Positions 33,337 to 42,481 of a stretch of DNA of 55,635 nucleotides are shown piece by piece (the first letter of the stretch is position 1; each line of letters begins with the position of its first letter). The notes under the pieces were generated by a model, which searched no databases, was not told the origin of the DNA, and saw only the letters and a program-made list of their open reading frames with translations. The stretch is from DATBGO01 sp050011895 (GTDB lineage Bacteria; Actinomycetota; Actinomycetes; Streptosporangiales; Streptosporangiaceae): NCBI GenBank assembly GCA_050011895.1, contig JBEKIF010000029.1, positions 1 through 55,635 on the forward strand, written 5' to 3'. The position numbers and the translations under genes were made by a program.

Positions 33337-35496
33337 TCAGCCGTGGTGTAGCTCGAACACGCGGTAGCGATCGAGCTTGGCGGACCTGCCGGTGGGGACG
33401 TAGAACGTTGTGGCGGGACTCTCGATGATCGCCGGTCCCTCGATCACGTTGCCCGAGACCAGCTCGTCCATCTCGTAGAGCCTCGCGTCGGTCCAGGCAT
33501 GCTCGTATATGCGCCGGACGCCCTTCTCCGCTGAGCTGGACGGCTGGGGACCGGACTCGGGGAACTCCGGGATGACCGGCTTGTCGGTCTTGTACGTCCC
33601 CACGCCGATCGCTTTCGTGATGAAGTAGCCCGACTCGGGGCTGCGGGCAGCTCGCGCGAAGACCTTGGAGAACAGGTCGTCGAAGTCGTCCATCAGGTGC
33701 CGCAGGTCCGCGTTCGGGTCGCCGGTGAGCCGGTTGGCCTGCACTTCGAGGTCGTCCAGCATGCCGAAGTACTGCATCCGGACGCTCGGCGTGAAGGTGA
33801 GCTGCGCTTGATCGATGCCTTCGCGCTGGGCGTCGGCGGTGATCTGCTCGTGCAACGCTTCCCACGTCTGCGTGAGCATCTTCATGACACCGGCGTGGTC
33901 GCCGTCCGGCGGCACAAGCAGATCCACCGACCGGTCGTAGCGATAGCTGTAGTCGGCGCAGGCACCACCGAACGCCGAGAACGCGGCCGCCCACGACGGC
34001 ACCTTCACGGACTGGAACCCCATCCCGTCGGTGTAGCCGGCCACGTGCAGCGGGCCGCCACCGCCGTAGGACAACAGCTGGTAGTTCTCCGGGGCATAGC
34101 CCATGCCGAGGATCATGCCGGTCAAGTGATCGCGCATCTGTGTCTCGAGGAGGCGCACCACGCCGAGCGCGGTGGCCTCGACGTCGGTGCTTCCCAGCGG
34201 CGCGGCGACCTGCTCCCGCAGCGCCTGCCGCGCCCGGTCGACGTCGAGCTCGAGCTCGCCGCCGAGGAAGTACTCGGGGTTGAGGTACCCGAGCACCACA
34301 TCACAGTCGGTGAGGCTCGGCACGGTCTCGCCGCCAGGCTCCCAGCAGACGCCGATGCGGCTGCCGGCCGAGTCCGGGCCAAGCACCACTCGCTGTACCG
34401 CTTGATCGACTCGGATGCGGGTCCCGGTGCCGGCCCCGATGGAGTCCATCGCCACGTGCGGGAGCGCCAACAGCATCCGGGCGACCATCGGCTCGGTGCG
34501 GGTGGCCACGACCCGTTCGGAGATCAGGCCGACGTCGAAGGACGTGCCTCCGACATCTGTGCACACGACGTTGATGCCGCCGTACAGCTCGGCGGTGATC
34601 CGGTCGCCGCCGATCAGTCCGCCGATGGGACCGGAGACGATGGTCGAGACTAGCGACCGGTGCTCCGGGGAGATCGTCCCGCCGTACGACGTCAACACCC
34701 GCACCGGCGCGTGCGAACCGAGCTCGGACTCGAGCCGGGCGCGGATGCCGAGCAGTTGCTGCCGGCTCGGCCGCGCTGCGTACAGCTCGACTAGCAGGGT
34801 GTTGAGACGGGCGAGGTCCCCGCGGACGGGCGAGTGCGTCGAAGAGGTGAAAACTGGGATGTCCAGGCCGCGGGCCTCGATCTCCCTGCGGGCGATGTCA
34901 GCGATCTTGTTCTCGTGGCGGGGGTCCCGGTAGCAGTACAGCAACGAGATGCACAGCGAGGTGATGTCGAGGTCGAGCAGTTCCCGCACGGCCTGCTCCG
35001 CCTCCTGCTCGTACAGCGGGATGACCTCCTCGCCGAAGAAGCTGATCCGGCCGCGCACGCCGCGGATCCGGCGGCGGGGCACGAGCGGCTCGTTGTGCAC
35101 ATGAGTGACCGCGTGCAGGCGGTCCGCGTAGTGGTAGCCCGCGTAGGTCTGCACGGCCCGCTCGAGCTGCAGGTAGTCCTCCATGCCGGCGGTGACGATG
35201 ACGCCGATGCGCTCGGTGCTGCTGCGCTCCAGGAGCCGGTTGAGCATGGCCGTCCCCGAGTAAACGGCCGCCCGCAGTTCCGGGGCGATGTCTTCGGCCC
35301 GCCGGTTCCAGTAACCTGCCGCGTCCCGCAGTGAAGCAACGATCCCGATGCTCTCGTCATGCGGAGTCGTCTGCGCCTTGCCGATGGTGAATGCCCCGCG
35401 TTCGTCTACGACGAACGTGTCGGTCATGGTCCCCCCGGCATCGACAGCGAGGATACGGGCGGACCCGGTGGAGGTGCTGGCTTCCGGCGAACTCAT
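33337..35496 (-). CDS. acxA: acetone carboxylase beta subunit (hydantoinase A/HyuA family)
   Basis: A 719-residue HyuA-type ATPase, almost the 717 residues of Xanthobacter AcxA. The N-terminal ILAVDAGGTMTDTFVVD is the phosphate-binding motif of this ASKHA-like family; TDVGGTSFDVGLIS and LSYGGGGPLHVAGY are the second phosphate loop and the family hallmark. In the known enzyme beta hydrolyses ATP to AMP and phosphorylates bicarbonate and acetone. ATG at 35496 has GGAGAGGAG upstream. It is the first gene of the operon and divergent from the GAF/PucR regulator. Confidence 0.9.
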   Translation of the reverse strand: MSSPEASTSTGSARILAVDAGGTMTDTFVVDERGAFTIGKAQTTPHDESIGIVASLRDAAGYWNRRAEDIAPELRAAVYSGTAMLNRLLERSSTERIGVIVTAGMEDYLQLERAVQTYAGYHYADRLHAVTHVHNEPLVPRRRIRGVRGRISFFGEEVIPLYEQEAEQAVRELLDLDITSLCISLLYCYRDPRHENKIADIARREIEARGLDIPVFTSSTHSPVRGDLARLNTLLVELYAARPSRQQLLGIRARLESELGSHAPVRVLTSYGGTISPEHRSLVSTIVSGPIGGLIGGDRITAELYGGINVVCTDVGGTSFDVGLISERVVATRTEPMVARMLLALPHVAMDSIGAGTGTRIRVDQAVQRVVLGPDSAGSRIGVCWEPGGETVPSLTDCDVVLGYLNPEYFLGGELELDVDRARQALREQVAAPLGSTDVEATALGVVRLLETQMRDHLTGMILGMGYAPENYQLLSYGGGGPLHVAGYTDGMGFQSVKVPSWAAAFSAFGGACADYSYRYDRSVDLLVPPDGDHAGVMKMLTQTWEALHEQITADAQREGIDQAQLTFTPSVRMQYFGMLDDLEVQANRLTGDPNADLRHLMDDFDDLFSKVFARAARSPESGYFITKAIGVGTYKTDKPVIPEFPESGPQPSSSAEKGVRRIYEHAWTDARLYEMDELVSGNVIEGPAIIESPATTFYVPTGRSAKLDRYRVFELHHG

Positions 35497-35560
35497 CGGC
35501 GTGGGCTCCTCTCCGGCGACGTATCTCTCGACAATCCGCCGCCCTGGCAGACATCGGCAA

Positions 35561-35607
35561 CGTCTGCAACCTCCACACCGGGCCACCGACGTTGTAGGTT
35601 GCGGACG
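35561..35607. promoter_or_regulatory. inverted repeat in the acxA-pucR divergent promoter
   Basis: CGTCTGCAACCT (35561-35572) and AGGTTGCGGACG (35596-35607) are reverse complements at 11 of 12 positions. A second, nested dyad GCAGAC-N9-GTCTGC starts at about 35548. They sit in the 137-base gap between the two divergent starts, the expected place for a PucR-type activator site. Confidence 0.5.
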
Positions 35608-35633
35608 AGGGGGATTCAAGCTGTGGAGGCGCT

Positions 35634-37340
35634 ATGGCGCTCACGACGGCTAGCCGGTGTACTGTGCTGCACGCCTGCGAGCAGCTCGTCGCAGACGCCC
35701 ACGACGTCCCAGAGGTCTTCCAGCACCTGGTCGACGGGGCCCGGCAGCTCCTGAACGCGCCCGCGAGCTGGTTCGCGACAATCGACGGCGACAACATGCG
35801 GATCGCCGCTCACAGTGGGCGCAGCCCCGAGATGCCCGCCCGGTGGTCGCTCAAGGCAGGGCAGGGCGTCGCCGGCGCGGTCGCTGCGACCGGCCGGCCG
35901 GCACTGCTCCGCGATTACCGTACCGATGGGCGGCGGGGCAGCGACGTCAAGCTGATCATCGACCAGGAGGAGCTGCGCTCCTGCGCGGTGGTGCCGGTCT
36001 GCGCTCCTGCCGGCGGCGTGCTCGGGGTGCTTTACGTCGGGGATCACGAGCCCGGCCGCATCACCAACGACGACGTGGACCTCCTCGCCCTGTTTGCAAG
36101 CACGGCGGCGGTCGCGGTGCAGCGTACCCGCCGCAGCACTGCCCTGCTCCGCCAGTCCGAGGCCCGAGAGCGTGCGGCCGGCAGCCTCCAGCGCGAGCTG
36201 GTGCTCCTGCAGCAGCTCGCGACCCTCCTGCTGACCGGCGCCGATGTGCAGCAGGCTCTGGCGCTGCTGTCAGGTGAGCTGAATATCGGGCTCGAACTGC
36301 GCGATCCGTTGGGGCGGGTGGTGGCGCGTGCCGGCGGGACGGGCACGCCCGTGATCGCCGAGCACCTGCTGGCCACGGCGGACGTGTCCCTGGGCGCAGT
36401 CACCGCGCACCGCGACCGGGACCTGGACGAATCCGGGGCTCAGCTGCTCGGAGCCGCCAGCGGCATCCTCGCCTTGCATCTGTCGCGCCGCCGGGAACGC
36501 TACGAGACGGAACAGCGGCTGCACCGTCAGTTCCTCATCGACTTGCTGCGGCCCGCAAGCGACCGGCATGAGCTCGCGGTCCGCGCATCCCTGCTGGGCC
36601 TGGACCTCGAGTCATCGCGAGCCGTGTGCTGCGTGGGCATACACGTGGGCCCCAAAGCACTGTTAGGCCGCCCGCCGGTGCTCACCAGGCGGGCGCTTGA
36701 GGTTGTCGAAGACGCCGTTGGGCGGCACTTTCCGCACTCGATCGTTATCCTGGCGGGTGCTGCGGCCGTTATCCTTGTCCCGCAGACGTGTCCTGATCGA
36801 GGCGTGCTGGTGCAGGGGCTGCGCGCGGCGCTGGCCGACGCAACGGCAATGCTCAACGGGATGCAGCTGTCGGCGGGCCTAGGCGCGCCGTGCCTGAGCC
36901 TCGACGACTACGCCGGCTCCTACCAGGACGCCGCACTCGCCCTTGAGCTGGCCCGGGGCCGGCAGGCCGGGGGCACCGTTCTGGCCCGCGAGGAGCTTGG
37001 CATCTATGCGATGCTGGCGCGGTCACTCGACCCCGAGGGACTGCGGGCCTGCATCTTGCCGGCGCTGGCCCCGCTCCTAAGTTCCGACGAGCAACGCGGC
37101 AGCGAGCACATCCGGACCTTGCGTGTCTACCTCGCCCACGACCGGCACCTGCAGCGGACCGCCGATGCCCTGCACCTGCACGTCAACTCGCTCCGGTACC
37201 GGCTGCGGCGCATCGAACAGCTACTAGCCATGGACCTGCACAATCCGGACGACCGGTTCCACCTCGAACTCGCCGTCCGGATCGCCGACGTGCTGCGGCT
37301 GACCCAGACCGGGCAGCCCTCACGCCGGCCAAGCGGATGA
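35634..37340 (+). CDS. GAF-domain PucR-family transcriptional activator
   Basis: A 568-residue regulator. The N-terminal GAF domain (about 20-165: WFATIDGDNMRIAAHSG, SLKAGQGVAGAVAATGRP, CAVVPVCAPAGGVLGVLYVG) would sense a small molecule. A linker coiled coil follows (RERAAGSLQRELVLLQQLATLL), then a divergent GGDEF-like central domain (SAGLGAPCLSLDDYAGSYQDA) and the C-terminal PucR helix-turn-helix (LRVYLAHDRHLQRTADALHL, then HVNSLRYRLRRIEQLL). GGAGG lies at 35625-35629, ATG at 35634. Divergence from acxABC suggests it activates that operon in response to a ketone or alcohol; this is inference. Confidence 0.9.
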   Translation: MALTTASRCTVLHACEQLVADAHDVPEVFQHLVDGARQLLNAPASWFATIDGDNMRIAAHSGRSPEMPARWSLKAGQGVAGAVAATGRPALLRDYRTDGRRGSDVKLIIDQEELRSCAVVPVCAPAGGVLGVLYVGDHEPGRITNDDVDLLALFASTAAVAVQRTRRSTALLRQSEARERAAGSLQRELVLLQQLATLLLTGADVQQALALLSGELNIGLELRDPLGRVVARAGGTGTPVIAEHLLATADVSLGAVTAHRDRDLDESGAQLLGAASGILALHLSRRRERYETEQRLHRQFLIDLLRPASDRHELAVRASLLGLDLESSRAVCCVGIHVGPKALLGRPPVLTRRALEVVEDAVGRHFPHSIVILAGAAAVILVPQTCPDRGVLVQGLRAALADATAMLNGMQLSAGLGAPCLSLDDYAGSYQDAALALELARGRQAGGTVLAREELGIYAMLARSLDPEGLRACILPALAPLLSSDEQRGSEHIRTLRVYLAHDRHLQRTADALHLHVNSLRYRLRRIEQLLAMDLHNPDDRFHLELAVRIADVLRLTQTGQPSRRPSG

Positions 37341-37450
37341 TTGACCCTGACGAGATGTCGACGTTCGAGCTTGCCAACGGCCGGCGTTCGCCCGCCCTGC
37401 GTCAGGTGGCCTGGCACGTGGCGATGACTGTCCCGTTGCGGGTGAGCTGA
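37337..37450 (+). CDS. possible 37-aa ORF overlapping the pucR stop
   Basis: The ATG overlaps the regulator stop as ATGA and opens 37 codons to TGA at 37448. The peptide (MIDPDEMSTFELANGRR...) has ordinary composition but no recognisable feature. The overlap is the only support; it could be chance. The rest of 37451-37602 holds nothing I recognise. Confidence 0.22.
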   Translation: MIDPDEMSTFELANGRRSPALRQVAWHVAMTVPLRVS

Positions 37451-37602
37451 TATCCGGCGATCGCCGGCGTACTTTGGCTCGCCACGGTCCAGCTGAGCCC
37501 GACGTTGCATCGCCGGCGGTAAGGCAAATGCAGCCGACACAAGTTGAGCGCCGCCCCGGCTGGCCTCTTCCCAGCGCAGAAGACTCTACCGTGCGGGTCG
37601 TG

Positions 37603-38379
37603 TCAGGAGGCACACGATGCGGCGGACAGCGTTTGATCCAGGTTGCGAACGTAATCGACCTCATTGGGGCCCGGGTCGAATGGCAGCGAGTCGGTCAGCC
37701 CGGTCCACGGCTTAGGCGCGGTGTCCATTGACGTGACGGTCGGAACGGCGACCGTGAACCTGGGAAAGTTGGATTTACCCTGCGAGCCGTTTGTGTACAC
37801 GAGCTGGATGTCCGTGCATGGCGAGGTGATCCGGTCGATCTCGGTGGCGTCGCTCGCCTCGTCCTGACCCGGCCCGGCGACAGTGCTGACATCGATGGCG
37901 GTGAAGCCATCCTGAGCGGCGCCAGGCGCCGGTGGCCACGCGCATGAGCGGACGACGAACTGGCTGGGCGCCGGGTCCGGGATCGGCGGCTCCGGCTGAG
38001 ACAGATGGTGATCGGCCATGCAGGTGCGGACCTGCGCAGCATCGGTCGTGGCGGCATTCTGCTGCGCGGCGTTGCTGCCGGACTGCGAGATAAACAGGCC
38101 GATAACCGTCGCCAGGCTCGCCGCGATACCGAGGACGAGAGCGATCCATTGCAGCCGTCGACCGCCGACCGGTTTGTCGGCCTTGCCCGGCAATTGATCC
38201 GGAGACTCAGGATCCTTCTCCCCCACCCCTGCACCTACCGTTCGTGTACCTTTTGCGGTCAGGGCGATGGGCCAATGGTCGCACACCCCGATCGCTCCAG
38301 GGTCACCGAACTCCGCACGGGCCGTCTTGTCGCTGAGCGCCGAGCCCTTGTGCTGCCATTCTTCATCCTGGTCGCCCAT
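37603..38379 (-). CDS. single-pass membrane protein of unknown function
   Basis: A 258-residue protein with a charged N-terminal part (1-73), one TM helix (about 76-98, LQWIALVLGIAASLATVIGL) and an outer C-terminal domain of about 155 residues. The outer part has Cys in RTCMADHHLSQ, VVRSCAW, TSPCTD and SAASCAS, so two disulfides are likely, and a Pro-rich PEPPIPDPAPS stretch. I do not recognise the domain. ATG at 38379 has GAGGACC upstream. It separates the two ketone operons but has no evident link to them. Confidence 0.7.
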   Translation of the reverse strand: MGDQDEEWQHKGSALSDKTARAEFGDPGAIGVCDHWPIALTAKGTRTVGAGVGEKDPESPDQLPGKADKPVGGRRLQWIALVLGIAASLATVIGLFISQSGSNAAQQNAATTDAAQVRTCMADHHLSQPEPPIPDPAPSQFVVRSCAWPPAPGAAQDGFTAIDVSTVAGPGQDEASDATEIDRITSPCTDIQLVYTNGSQGKSNFPRFTVAVPTVTSMDTAPKPWTGLTDSLPFDPGPNEVDYVRNLDQTLSAASCAS

Positions 38380-38788
38380 GGCTGGTCCTCATGGCGTGGG
38401 TCGCCGCGCCGTCCGGTAGGACGGAGTTCCCGTCGCCCGCAATCGTGAGGGCAGTGTTGCATTAGCCAATCAGTGCGCATGACAGAGCGCGATGGAGATG
38501 GCTGGCTGATCAGATGGTCATCGCGAGCTTGGTCGAATGCTGCGTGGATCCGGTGGCGGGGGCAGTGTCGCGTTGTGCCATTCCCGGGCAGCGTCGGAGC
38601 ATGATCCGCATGCTCTGCGGGTCAGATGGTGGCGATCACCTGGGGTTGCCGGTCACATGTTATGGACACCGAAGCTCACTCCGCCGCGACGAGGCCGAGC
38701 GCGGCGAGTTCGTCGCGGGCCCGGCAGTATGGCGCGTGGGATCGGCGACACCGACGCGACGGCTGGCTCCGCGAGGGTGGACGGATTG
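38380..38788. other. 409-bp region without a recognised gene
   Basis: It lies between the start of the membrane protein gene and the end of the long leftward operon. The open frames are antisense-like and not protein-like, and I see no strong hairpin. A terminator for the operon and a promoter for the membrane protein would be expected here. Confidence 0.4.
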
Positions 38789-39640
38789 TCAGTCGTTGAC
38801 CAGGAGCGTTGCCAGGACTCCCACGTCGGCCACGTCGAGGTGGGGGCGCACGTCCTCGGGTAGGTCCATGAACGACTCCGCGTGGCCGACGCCGGTGTGG
38901 ACGGCAACGGCCAGCGCGCCACCCTGGCGTGCCATCAGCACCTCCAGCTCGGGGTCATCTCCCACGACGGCCAGCTCCGAGGCCGGCACGCCGAGGTGCC
39001 ACGCCGACACCTGCAGCGCCTCCAGGGCCGGTTTGCCAACGACGGTCACCCGCGCTCGGGTGACGTCGCTGACGACGGTGCTGATCGCCCGGGAGGTTCC
39101 GAGCGTGCGGCCCTCCGCGGTGGCGAAGTAGAGCGACTGGGAGGCGCTGTAGAAGCTCGCTCCCTCGAGCACCGCGAAGCAGGCGGCCTCCAACGCATCG
39201 AAGGTCAGCTCCTCCCGGTACCAGCCCGCGAAGACGGCGTCCACGGTCGTACCGCGCAGCGGCGGGAGCGTCTCGATGCCGGCCGCCTCGAGCGGCTCGG
39301 TGATGCCCTTGCCGCCGAGCACCATGACCCGCCGGTGCCCCTGCCGCCGGAAAATCTCGGCCGCGGAGGTGGCCGGGGTGAGCACGGCGTCGTCGGGCAC
39401 CGGGAGGCCGGCCTGCTGCAGGGCGTACGCGCACTCCCCGGGGGTCTTCACGGTGCCGTTGGTGAACACGCAGAATGGCGTACCCCGATCCGCCAGGAGC
39501 CGGAGGAACTCCACGGCACCAGGCAGAGCACGGATTCCTTCGTTGTTACGGTCGCCGAGGACCAAGGTTCCGTCCATGTCCAGCACGAAGCCGCGCACCG
39601 CGCGCAGCCGGTCGAGGACGGTGTGTCCGGGTTCAGGCAT
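38789..39640 (-). CDS. HAD-superfamily phosphatase, subfamily IIA (NagD/p-nitrophenylphosphatase-like)
   Basis: A 283-residue HAD hydrolase. Seen: the nucleophile motif VLDMDGTLVLGD (two Asp), CVFTNGTVKTP (motif II Thr/Asn), a C2 cap with VDAVFAGWYREELTFDALE, VVGKPALEALQ (motif III Lys) and LAVVGDDPELEVLMARQ (motif IV, acidic pair). It dephosphorylates a small metabolite. The start overlaps the carboxyltransferase stop by 8 bases, so it is translationally coupled as the last gene of the operon. A phosphatase coupled to a putative phosphotransferase pair suggests clean-up or processing of a phosphorylated intermediate (inference). Confidence 0.88.
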   Translation of the reverse strand: MPEPGHTVLDRLRAVRGFVLDMDGTLVLGDRNNEGIRALPGAVEFLRLLADRGTPFCVFTNGTVKTPGECAYALQQAGLPVPDDAVLTPATSAAEIFRRQGHRRVMVLGGKGITEPLEAAGIETLPPLRGTTVDAVFAGWYREELTFDALEAACFAVLEGASFYSASQSLYFATAEGRTLGTSRAISTVVSDVTRARVTVVGKPALEALQVSAWHLGVPASELAVVGDDPELEVLMARQGGALAVAVHTGVGHAESFMDLPEDVRPHLDVADVGVLATLLVND

Positions 39641-41114
39641 GAGCGGCGCCTTCCGGGCGTCGGTGTACGGACAGGCGCAGGCCGGGCTTGCTGATGGCCA
39701 GGTCGTGGACGGTCGTCCGCTCGCCCAGCTCGCGGAGCAGGCTGAGCACTGGAGTCAGGGTGGGGTTGTGGTGCTGCGGCGCGGGGCCTGCGGCGACCAT
39801 CGCGTCGACCTGCTCGGCGGGCATGTGGGCCCGCAGCAGCAACTCCTCGTCGCTGATCGCGGCGCCGAACTGGCAGCGCAGCTCGGCTGGTGAGGGTGGC
39901 GGCGGCTCAGCCCGCAGCTCGCATGCACGCGGCCGGTCGAGGATCCGGTCGAGCACATCGGGGTCGATCGGGGCAGTGGGTCGGCCGAAGCTGCCGAGCG
40001 CGTAACGGATGACCTGGTCAGGCACGTTCGAGTAGCGCTCCCCGATGACGTTGAACAGGGCCTGCGAGACCACCATCTGCGGGAAGGGAGTCACCATGAT
40101 CGGGTGCCCGAGCTCGGCGCGGACCTGGCCGACCTCCTCGATCACGCTCTCGAAGCGGTCCTCCATGCCGATCTCGCGCAGCTGGCGGCGGGTCGTGGTC
40201 ATCACCCCACCGGCGATCTGGTGGTGCAGGAAGGCGGCGTCGAAGTCCTGGGGCCGCCCAACGGGGAGTTCCTCGGCCGCCGCCAGCCGGTCGAAGAAGG
40301 CGCACGCCAGGCCGAGGGCGCGGTCGTCGATCGCGATCCGGTGACCCATCTCGCGCAGGTTGGCCACGGTGCGCCGCGCCTCCGGCAGCGACGAGCCGTT
40401 GCCCAGCGCGCCGCAGCCGGTGTGCACGACCTCGACGCCCAGCTGGGGAGCGATCGAGTAGGTAAGCGGCGACAGTCCGATCGTGGCATGCGAGTGCAGC
40501 TCGAGCGGGGTCTCGCCGAGCTGCGCCTTGATCGCCGGCAGCAATGTCCGCGCCCGCTCGGCGGTGAGGATCCCCGCGGGGTCCTTGACGTAGACGCGGT
40601 CCATGTCCGGGCATTCGCGCATCTGGCGGGCCAGGTCGGCGTAGAACGCGTCGTCGTGCATCGCGCTGATCGTGAAGGTCAGCGCGCCGACCACCTCTTC
40701 GATGCCAGCCTTCTTCAGCCGCCGGGCGGTGGCCCGGGCGGCGTCCATGTCGTGCATGGGGTCTAGCACGACGACCCGGTCGATGCCGTTGGCGACGAGC
40801 CGGTCGTAGGCCAGCTGCATCGTGTCGGGGTGCGAGTTCTGCCAGCTGATGAACCGGAAGCCGGTGCCGATGAACTGCAGCTTCGTAGTCGGCATGAGCG
40901 CGCGGGTGCGCCGGAACAGTTCCCACGGGTTCTCCCGGTGGATGCGCACCAGCACGCCCATCGAGGTGCTGGAGCCGTAGTCCAGCGCCCGGAAGCCAAC
41001 CCGCTCCAGGATCGGCGCCACTTGCAGCACGTGGGCGCTGCGCAGGCCTTCGGCGCCCCACAGGCTCTGGTTGCCGTCGCGCAGCGAGACGTCGACCAGT
41101 TCGACGTCGGCCAT
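39633..41114 (-). CDS. HMGL/pyruvate-carboxylase-type carboxyltransferase subunit
   Basis: A 493-residue TIM-barrel carboxyltransferase of the pyruvate carboxylase B/oxaloacetate decarboxylase alpha type. Seen: VDVSLRDGNQSLWGA (metal Asp and substrate Gln of the LRDxxQS motif), VYVKDPAGILT (the Lys matching the carbamylated metal ligand in MKDMAGL), and LELHSHATIGLSPL (the HxH metal ligands). The C-terminal 120 residues resemble the PYC_OADA helical region. No biotinyl domain is attached; the carrier is encoded three genes upstream. Its acceptor is normally a 2-oxo acid enolate; here the neighbours suggest another enolisable ketone. ATG overlaps the biotin carboxylase stop (TAATG). Confidence 0.88.
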   Translation of the reverse strand: MADVELVDVSLRDGNQSLWGAEGLRSAHVLQVAPILERVGFRALDYGSSTSMGVLVRIHRENPWELFRRTRALMPTTKLQFIGTGFRFISWQNSHPDTMQLAYDRLVANGIDRVVVLDPMHDMDAARATARRLKKAGIEEVVGALTFTISAMHDDAFYADLARQMRECPDMDRVYVKDPAGILTAERARTLLPAIKAQLGETPLELHSHATIGLSPLTYSIAPQLGVEVVHTGCGALGNGSSLPEARRTVANLREMGHRIAIDDRALGLACAFFDRLAAAEELPVGRPQDFDAAFLHHQIAGGVMTTTRRQLREIGMEDRFESVIEEVGQVRAELGHPIMVTPFPQMVVSQALFNVIGERYSNVPDQVIRYALGSFGRPTAPIDPDVLDRILDRPRACELRAEPPPPSPAELRCQFGAAISDEELLLRAHMPAEQVDAMVAAGPAPQHHNPTLTPVLSLLRELGERTTVHDLAISKPGLRLSVHRRPEGAAHA

Positions 41115-42481
41115 TAGGACACCTCCACCGGGTCGGGCTGGCGGGCCTGCAGAAACCGTTCGAAGAAGGCGGTATCCACACCGCCGGCGGCGAAATCTGT
41201 GTCGTCGAGCAGCGCCCGGTGCACCGGCGTCGTCGTCGTCACCCCGTCGATGCGCAACAGCTCCAGCGCCGCGCGGGTGCGGGCAAGCGCGTCGGCGCGG
41301 TCGGTCCCGTGCACGATCAGCTTGGCCAGCAGCGAGTCGTAGTGCGGCGGGACGACGGAGCCGCCCTGCACGTAGGTGTCGACCCGGATGCCGTCGCCGG
41401 CGGGCAGCACCACGCGGTCGATCCGCCCAGGCGAAGGGCGGAAGTCGTGCGCCCAGTCTTCGGCATTGATCCGGCACTCCACCGCGTGGCCGATCAGGAC
41501 GACGTCCTCCTGCCGGATGCGCAGCGGCAGCCCCTCGGCCACGGCGAGCTGCTGCGCGACCAGGTCCAGCCCGGTGACCATCTCGGTGACCGGGTGCTCG
41601 ACCTGGATGCGGGCGTTCATCTCCAGGAAGTAGAAGGTCTGCCGTTCCCGGTCGTAGAGGAACTCGACCGTGCCCAGGCCGCGGTAGCCCAGACGGGTGG
41701 CCAGGGCCAGCGCCCCGGCGGCCATCTCCGCGTGGACGCCCTCGGGGATCAGCGGCGCCGGAGCCTCCTCGAACAGTTTCTGGTAACGGCGCTGCACCGA
41801 GCAGTCGCGGTCGCCCAGGGCGACCGCGGACTCCCCGTCGCCGAGGACCTGCACCTCGACGTGCCGGCCAGCGGCGATGTACCGCTCCAGGTAGACCCGC
41901 GGGTCGCCGAAGGCTGCGGTGGCCTCGGAGACGGCGAGGTCGAGTGTGTGCGGCAGCTCCCCGGCGGAGCGGACCAGTTTCATGCCCCGGCCACCGCCCC
42001 CGCCAACCGCCTTGACCAGCAGCGGATAGCCGACCTTGGCCGCCACGGCCTGCGCGTCGGCCAGGTCAGCGGCCTCGCCGCCGGGCACCACCGGCAGCCC
42101 GGCAGCGGCGGCGTGTGATCGTGCGGTGAGCTTGTCGCCGACCGCGTGCAAGGACTCGACCGCCGGCCCGACAAAGATCACCCCGGCGCCGGCGCAGGCC
42201 TGGGCGAGGGCCGGGTTCTCCGACAGGAAGCCGTACCCGGGGTGCACCGCGTCGGCGCCGACCGCGACCGCCGCGCGCACTACCGCCGCCGAGTCGAGGT
42301 AGGACTGCGCGGCCGGTGCGGGACCGAGCCGCACGATGCCGTCGGCCATCCGGGCCGGTAGCGAGTCCAGCTCGGCGTCGGAGGCGGCGAGCACCGACTC
42401 GATGCCCAGGCGGGTGCAGGTGCGGATCACCCGGGCGGCGATCTCGCCACGGTTGGCGATGAGCAGGCGGTGGATCCTCAC
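41114..42481 (-). CDS. biotin carboxylase subunit
   Basis: A 455-residue ATP-grasp enzyme of standard length. It carboxylates carrier-bound biotin with ATP and bicarbonate. Seen: LIANRGEIAARVIRTC at the N-terminus, VHPGYGFLSENPALAQ, the Gly-rich ATP loop VKAVGGGGGRGMKLV, DCSVQRRYQKLFEEAPAP, and EMNARIQVEHPVTEMVTGLD with catalytic Glu/Arg. GTG start overlaps the carrier stop by four bases. Given the HMGL-type carboxyltransferase next to it and the absence of an AccD-type one, it is not a fatty-acid acetyl-CoA carboxylase. Confidence 0.94.
   Translation of the reverse strand: MRIHRLLIANRGEIAARVIRTCTRLGIESVLAASDAELDSLPARMADGIVRLGPAPAAQSYLDSAAVVRAAVAVGADAVHPGYGFLSENPALAQACAGAGVIFVGPAVESLHAVGDKLTARSHAAAAGLPVVPGGEAADLADAQAVAAKVGYPLLVKAVGGGGGRGMKLVRSAGELPHTLDLAVSEATAAFGDPRVYLERYIAAGRHVEVQVLGDGESAVALGDRDCSVQRRYQKLFEEAPAPLIPEGVHAEMAAGALALATRLGYRGLGTVEFLYDRERQTFYFLEMNARIQVEHPVTEMVTGLDLVAQQLAVAEGLPLRIRQEDVVLIGHAVECRINAEDWAHDFRPSPGRIDRVVLPAGDGIRVDTYVQGGSVVPPHYDSLLAKLIVHGTDRADALARTRAALELLRIDGVTTTTPVHRALLDDTDFAAGGVDTAFFERFLQARQPDPVEVS

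Noticed and set aside
31674..33428. 584-codon open frame on the plus strand
   Set aside because: Antisense to the acetone carboxylase alpha subunit; no recognisable motif and biased composition.
39633..41477. 614-residue carboxyltransferase with an N-terminal extension
   Set aside because: The extension is antisense-like and lies within the biotin carboxylase 3' end; ATG at 41114 gives a normal start in a TAATG overlap.
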